Shown one piece after another: positions 61,801 through 64,000 of a DNA stretch of 64,000 nucleotides (the stretch's first letter is position 1; each line of letters starts with the position of its first letter). Position numbers and translations under genes: made by a program. The notes under the pieces are model-generated. The model made no database searches. It was not told where the DNA came from and worked only from the letters and a program-made list of their open reading frames with translations. Origin of the DNA: Thereva unica (Eukaryota; Arthropoda; Insecta; Diptera; Therevidae); contig OX465281.1 of assembly GCA_949987705.1 (NCBI GenBank), positions 178,760,516 to 178,824,515 of the forward strand, written 5' to 3'.

Positions 61801-64000
61801 ACTTGAAAGATGATGTACGGCAAGACGCGTCAAAAACTACACGTAGCTTAGTCGTGGTGCTTTCAGGTCGTAAAACGCATTGATGTGGCATAAAGTAATG
61901 AGACTGCGGCACCTTTGATTCATGTAACAATTCCATATGACCTGCCTCAAGGTATTCTTTTAAGAATTCTGAATACTGACGTTTTAGATTAGGATCCTTG
62001 TTTAAGCGACGTTCTAATGATAAGAAACGTTTTCTCGCAGTGTTAAACGAATCTCCGAGTGTTTTTTGAGGACAGGCTTTAAAAGGTAATATCACCATAT
62101 ATTTCCCATCTTCAGCTTTTTTTACGTTATCGACAAAGATTTTTTCACACATATTATACTCTTCACTAAAATTTTTATTGCAAGTCGATACATTTTCTTC
62201 TTCCCAAAATCTTTCTACTAATTCCGTTAACTTCGGTACATTTTCACCGGTGTCGGTTTCTTGAAGAAAAGGTCCATTACAATTTAGAACGTTATGAGAA
62301 GTATGTTCAGTATGATCGAAATTTCCAGAAACAACCCATCCTAAAAGCGTCTTTTGCAATACCGGCAGTTGATTCCCTAACTGGATTTGTCCTACACACA
62401 ATAGCTGGAAAAAGTGTGAGGCTCCTAAAAGCAAGTCTATTTTCTGAGGTTTGAAGAATTGAGGATCTGCTAATTTTATATTTGCAGGTATTTTCCAATC
62501 GTCGATACAAATATTTTTTTCCGGTTGTAAGCCTGTAATGCTGGAGATAATGTATGCTTGAGTCGCAGTTTGAAAATCATTAACACAAGATTGAATGACT
62601 AATTCTGCCGAATGTTTCAGCTTATAATCAGCATTGCCTACTCCGGATAAATTAGTATCAATTCTAATTCGTTTTAATTTTAAAATCTGCGCTAAATTTT
62701 CTGTGATTAAGTCTAACTGTGAAGCCGAATCGAGTAGTGCACGAGCATAGTGAATATTACCTTGCTGATCTTTAACGCGTACGACTGCAGTTGCTAGAAA
62801 GACATGACTTAATTGTTTGTTAGATTGTTGAGAAACACAAGAGATTTCAGCTGAAGGACTAATTTGCGTAGGTGTCATGATACTGATAGCTTGAGGCGCA
62901 ACGATTTCTCTTTCAGACGAATTGGTGTTCGATGAAAATTTATGGAGTAAAGTGTGGTGTGATTTATCGCATACACGACAACGAATGGCTTTACATTGTT
63001 TTACGGCATGACCTATACGAAGACAATTTATGCAAGCTGAACGTTTTTTTATTTCTGCGAACCTTTCGAGCGGAGATAGCTCCTTGAATTTAAAGCAATG
63101 GTAAATTAAATGCTCCTGACTATTACAGAAAATACATGTATACAGAGATTTTGTTGAGGAGGTAACATTCGTCGAATAAGTAGGAGTATGTTTTCCCTTA
63201 GGATTAACACGCACAATTTCAAAATTAGATGATTTCGCGCCTCTTGACTCCAAATATTGACACCGTAGATTCAACCTTGTAGCACAATCTTTCCACGAAG
63301 GAAGCTTCAAAAAATCTGCTTTTTCCTCCCAATAGCTTTGTGATTCTGTGTCCAACTTTGAATGTACTAAATAAGTAATAAATGCATTCGTAATATCTTC
63401 ATAATTTCCTAGGGATGTTAAGGCACTGAGATGTGCAGATGCATCGTCAATTAATTGTCTTAACTGTGATGCAGAATTTTTTGAAATTTTAGGCAAATTA
63501 AAAAGATCTATCACATGTTCTTGAAAAATTAAATATTTGTTATGGTATCTTTCAACCAAATATTCGATTGCTTTATTATAATTATCTTCTGTTAATTCGT
63601 ATGCTTTGATCGTATTCAACGCTGGACCACTTAAACATGTTAGTAAATGATTGAACTTTTCTAAAGTGGTTAAGGAATCATTATCGTGCACTAATTGTTT
63701 AAAACATCCATAAAAGTTGGGAAATTCTGAGTACTTTCCTGAAAACTGAGGCAAACGAAGTTTCGGAAGTTTATTAGTTGGATTTGGATTCACAAACGAC
63801 AATTTTGGAGGGATATCCGCGGCACTAGATCGCCTCCAACAAGGCAACGACAAAAGTTTAGTTTTTACGAAAACGAAAAGTTCTTCTAGTTCCGCGCGAT
63901 TTTTCAGTTCTTCTAAACATTCTTTCTCCGACAACAATTTTTCTAATGACGTTTGATACGAAAGATACTGTTTAAAATATGCCTCTAGAATTCCTAATCT
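58886..64000 (-). CDS. pol: gag-pol polyprotein of BEL-3, intact, partial at its N-terminus
   Basis: Open from the window edge to the stop at 58886, about 1704 codons; the true start is off the window, since the frame stays open through 64000. Numbering from 63937: capsid DUF1759 (about 60-220; LPQFSGKYSEFPNFYGCFKQ), zinc knuckles (267-331; CIFCNSQEHLIYHC, CINCLRIGHAVKQC, CRVCDKSHHTLLH), retropepsin (about 398; ALLDSASQLDLIT), RT with ALMADISAMYRQIW (about 745) and FYVDDLITGA (817), RNase H (about 1000; HGFADASIRAYG), integrase zinc region (HLKNLHAGP..CIQCFRC), then D (CGVDFCGP, 1382), D (CDNATNFIGA, 1449) and E (GGLWEAAIKAAK, about 1500). All catalytic residues appear intact; gag and pol are one frame, usual for BEL. 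It could be an active element. Confidence 0.93.
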   Translation of the reverse strand, partial: RLGILEAYFKQYLSYQTSLEKLLSEKECLEELKNRAELEELFVFVKTKLLSLPCWRRSSAADIPPKLSFVNPNPTNKLPKLRLPQFSGKYSEFPNFYGCFKQLVHDNDSLTTLEKFNHLLTCLSGPALNTIKAYELTEDNYNKAIEYLVERYHNKYLIFQEHVIDLFNLPKISKNSASQLRQLIDDASAHLSALTSLGNYEDITNAFITYLVHSKLDTESQSYWEEKADFLKLPSWKDCATRLNLRCQYLESRGAKSSNFEIVRVNPKGKHTPTYSTNVTSSTKSLYTCIFCNSQEHLIYHCFKFKELSPLERFAEIKKRSACINCLRIGHAVKQCKAIRCRVCDKSHHTLLHKFSSNTNSSEREIVAPQAISIMTPTQISPSAEISCVSQQSNKQLSHVFLATAVVRVKDQQGNIHYARALLDSASQLDLITENLAQILKLKRIRIDTNLSGVGNADYKLKHSAELVIQSCVNDFQTATQAYIISSITGLQPEKNICIDDWKIPANIKLADPQFFKPQKIDLLLGASHFFQLLCVGQIQLGNQLPVLQKTLLGWVVSGNFDHTEHTSHNVLNCNGPFLQETDTGENVPKLTELVERFWEEENVSTCNKNFSEEYNMCEKIFVDNVKKAEDGKYMVILPFKACPQKTLGDSFNTARKRFLSLERRLNKDPNLKRQYSEFLKEYLEAGHMELLHESKVPQSHYFMPHQCVLRPESTTTKLRVVFDASCRTSSFKSLNDILMIGPTTQPDLFSIVFRFRFKKYALMADISAMYRQIWVYPDDTYYQLILWREKSEEKLQCYRLKTVTYGTAPAPFLATRCLLELAKEHKSSYPEVAKIIKSDFYVDDLITGANTVAELRSIKSTIENIFSSARLKLRKWYSSDSTLLATIPEEEQEKLKRIKDLDVVKALGIEWDPKHDHLRISYQADHSVKRCTKRAILSQIAKIFDPLGLINPVTVKAKIFMQELWLKGLDWDESLPLSMESSWKAFLISLEQLNKIKIPRYILSNNNLQRIEIHGFADASIRAYGCCFYIRTIDIFDNVDVKLLTAKSKVAPIKTVRSLPCLELCAALLLARLWEKIESTLAISYDEIYLWSDSTIVLSWLSSHPSSWKTFVANRTSEIQRLTARAAWRHVDSKNNPADIISRGAEANELLSSSSIWFSGPRFLREPPQSWPSKTPCQPYDAIPERKKQKTILVCSVTDDFVNIIYNYSDFMKNCRRFALVLRFINNLKQHKQQLPLTRGSLIASEIDNAFMHIVYCIQQADFKEEIQSLQQREHVNHNSAIKNLNAFLDKNSSLSLLRVGGRLRNANISFDNKYPILLPKRNQFTKSYVKYLHLKNLHAGPSALVGILRERFWVINAREYTRQIVRSCIQCFRCRPQLIQQIMGDLPEGRVNFSLPFTHCGVDFCGPFSTTLRMRGKQLYKSYVALFVCFATKAVHIEVVSDLSSAAFIAALKRFIARRNRCKHIYCDNATNFIGAKRQLQEFKDSFLHPDYQADVAKWCADNSINFHPIPPRSPHFGGLWEAAIKAAKNHLYRTTQGYLLTFEELTTVMAQIEAALNSRPITALPSDPSDDFALTPAHFLTQAPISSFPEPDITLKNPTYLSRWQRITLIFQLFWNRWSKEYVRQLQNRYRWQKVHPDIKPDTVVLIHQDDLPPFKWKLGRVTRTIKGSDGHIRVVEIKTSSGLLQRAVHKIAPLPIEEED

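Larger units (their letters stand above)
58463..64000 (-). mobile_element. BEL-3: BEL/Pao retrotransposon, right part outside the window
   Basis: A 3' LTR candidate, purine tract and a long uninterrupted gag-pol frame on the minus strand. The 5' LTR and the gag start are beyond 64000. It seems to have inserted just upstream of the putative transposase start at 58450. Lack of any frameshift suggests the most recent arrival of the large elements here. Confidence 0.88.

Overview
This window looks like insect nuclear DNA, probably dipteran or a relative. It is AT-rich, eukaryotic and almost entirely made of transposable elements nested in one another. I find no single-copy host gene, rRNA, tRNA or CRISPR array. 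The host group is inferred from the element types (BEL/Pao and Gypsy LTR elements, Jockey/RTE-like non-LTR elements, hAT, TTAA-type and other MITEs) and is not proven.

Layout. 0.3-2.4 kb: a TTAA-flanked composite repeat with ~148-bp tandem monomers and CA microsatellites. 5.7-9.8 kb: a decayed CsRn1-type Gypsy element (+). 12.1-13.25 kb: a 5'-truncated non-LTR element with a TAA tail. 13.9-16.2 kb: a ~1.4-kb repeat ('X') carrying six hairpins, split by a hAT-type MITE and ending in a fragment of a Gypsy LTR; X recurs at 34.1-36.1 kb with the complete solo LTR at the same site. 16.4-23.9 kb: a BEL/Pao element (BEL-1, +) with a damaged RT. 24.0-24.6 kb: an unrecognised repetitive ORF, split by BEL-2, which resumes at 33.8 kb. 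24.6-33.8 kb: a boundary-resolved BEL element on the - strand (BEL-2), with 243/242-bp LTRs, a 5-bp TSD, and two further insertions inside it. 36.3-41.1 kb: degenerate Gypsy copies, one split by a 1.84-kb solo LTR. 41.2-42.5 kb: a non-LTR 3' end and a long-TIR MITE enclosing a perfect-looking palindrome.

43.0-58.5 kb appears to be a stack at least four deep. A multi-exon DDE transposase pseudogene (PIF/Harbinger-like, ISL2EU type, with a C-terminal CxC..CCxH finger) seems to have been split in an intron by Gypsy-3 (- strand). Gypsy-3 in turn holds a truncated Jockey-like copy, an RTE-like element (+) and a PHD-ORF1 non-LTR element (-). The last of these contains a 1184-bp MITE.

58.5-64 kb: BEL-3 (-) has a single uninterrupted gag-pol frame of at least 1704 codons, with protease, RT, RNase H and integrase signatures. 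It runs off the right edge and is the best-preserved coding sequence here. The order of nesting gives a relative chronology: the transposase gene is older than Gypsy-3, which is older than the PHD non-LTR element, which is older than its MITE; the ORF at 24 kb is older than BEL-2, which is older than its hAT insertion; and X is older than the solo LTR and the hAT MITE.
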